Shown here one piece after another: positions 4,815 through 5,380 of a DNA stretch of 5,380 nt. Position numbers and translations under genes: made by a program. Location: positions 1 to 5,380 of the forward strand of contig CAZLLV010000115.1 of the NCBI GenBank assembly GCA_964560325.1, in the 5' to 3' direction. Position 1 is the first letter of the stretch. Each line of letters starts with the position of its first letter. This DNA is from CAZLLV01 sp964560325 (GTDB lineage: Bacteria; Acidobacteriota; Thermoanaerobaculia; Multivoradales; DATKCC01). The notes under the pieces are model-generated. The model was not told the origin of the DNA and ran no database searches. It saw nothing but the letters and a program-made list of their open reading frames with translations.

Positions 4815-5380
4815 GTGCCCGGTTCGGAAGGTCCGATCGCGGGGCGGCGGGCGCTGGTCACCGGCGCCGGCGGCTTCGTCGGCGTTAACCTGTGCGAGCA
4901 CCTCGCGGCTCGGGGCGTCGAGGTCCACGGCACCGTGCGCCCGGGCTCCGCCGACTCCTGGCGGATGCCGCCCCTGCGCGCGTCGGCGACGGTGCACCCC
5001 GTCGACCTGAACCGGCCGGGCGAGGTCGCAGCGCTCCTCGCGGCGGCCGAACCGGAGGTCGTCTTTCACGCCGCCGTCCGCTCCGCCTACGACCGCGCGG
5101 CCGGCCTCGCCGCCTGGGTGGCGGACGGCGTGCTGTCGCTCGCGCACCTGCTCGAGGCCGCCGCCGCGGTGCCGGAGGCGCAGAAGCCGCGGATCGTCCA
5201 CCTCGGCTCGTTCCTCGTCTACGGCCCCCGATCGGACCCCGGCGCCCACCGGGAGGACGATCCGCTCGCACCCGGCTCGCTCCGCGGCGCGGTCAAGGCC
5301 GCGTCGTCGCTCCTCGGCGCCGCGGGAGCCCGCGAGCTCGCGGTGCCGTTCGTCGAGCTCCGCCTGTTCACGGTCTACGG
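4815..5380 (+). CDS. NAD(P)-dependent epimerase/dehydratase-type SDR, 3' end beyond window
   Basis: This is an extended short-chain dehydrogenase/reductase of the nucleotide-sugar epimerase/dehydratase class. 188 complete codons are present; such proteins are usually about 300-340 aa, so roughly the last 40% is missing. The N-terminal Rossmann motif TGAGGFVG is at 16-23. Arg42 after strand 2 (GTVRPGS) hints at NADP preference. Other landmarks are VDL at 63-65, VVFHAA at 82-87, HLGSFLVYG at 129-137 with Ser132, and RLFTVYG at 183-189. In the active-site block PGSLRGAVKAA (153-163), Lys161 is in place, but the position four residues before it, normally the catalytic Tyr of YxxxK, is Arg157 (CGC at 5283-5285). 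The enzyme may therefore be catalytically altered, bind without classical hydride chemistry, or use another residue. The GTG start follows a good GGAGGG site. It lies 5 bases after the aldolase stop, so it belongs to the same operon. Sugar substrate is unknown. Confidence 0.92.
   Translation, partial: MPGSEGPIAGRRALVTGAGGFVGVNLCEHLAARGVEVHGTVRPGSADSWRMPPLRASATVHPVDLNRPGEVAALLAAAEPEVVFHAAVRSAYDRAAGLAAWVADGVLSLAHLLEAAAAVPEAQKPRIVHLGSFLVYGPRSDPGAHREDDPLAPGSLRGAVKAASSLLGAAGARELAVPFVELRLFTVY

Noticed and set aside
4268..5271. Further plus and minus frames over the aldolase end and the SDR start (206, 279 and 128 codons)
   Set aside because: Low-complexity Arg/Ala/Pro products without motifs. The SDR frame with TGAGGFVG is the real one.
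1..5380. tRNA, rRNA, CRISPR array, insertion-sequence ends or an integrase
   Set aside because: I looked on both strands and saw no tRNA-like cloverleaf with TTCGA arm, no repeat-spacer series, no transposase or integrase motifs. The only mobile-element hint is the group II-like 5' segment.

Overview
The window is uniformly very G+C-rich, with strong third-position G/C preference, GTG starts and long spurious antisense open frames. This points to a high-GC bacterium. The sequence alone does not fix the lineage; an acidobacterial, deltaproteobacterial or actinobacterial-like genome would all fit. Six protein genes are supported, packed almost without gaps, plus a short leftmost stretch that does not look like the rest.

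Layout. Positions 1-109 are non-coding and structured. Read on the minus strand they resemble the 5' part of a group II intron (GTGCG start, then a GGGUGGAAGUCCC-type hairpin), cut by the window edge. Positions 110-2736 hold a minus-strand two-gene ABC exporter operon: ATPase first (2736 to 1957), then a 620-residue, roughly 12-helix permease (1972 to 110), overlapping by 16 bases. A 54-base gap (2737-2790) separates this operon from a divergent plus-strand run and must hold the promoters for both sides.

The plus-strand run is: a small acidic protein of unknown function (2791-3195); a class I SAM-dependent methyltransferase (3219-3965); an HpcH/HpaI-CitE-type aldolase/lyase-fold protein (3958-4809, overlapping the methyltransferase by 8 bases); and an NAD(P)-dependent sugar epimerase/dehydratase-type SDR that runs off the right edge (4815 to beyond 5380). 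The spacings (23 bases, 8-base overlap, 5 bases) indicate one transcription unit.

Working together: an SDR of the nucleotide-sugar type, a pyruvate/acyl-CoA-type C-C lyase and a small-molecule methyltransferase are tools for making or decorating an unusual sugar or small metabolite, for example a surface glycan component. That pathway assignment is inference. The most notable oddity is that the SDR has Arg where the catalytic Tyr of the YxxxK motif is expected. The ABC exporter is divergent and may be unrelated to this pathway.
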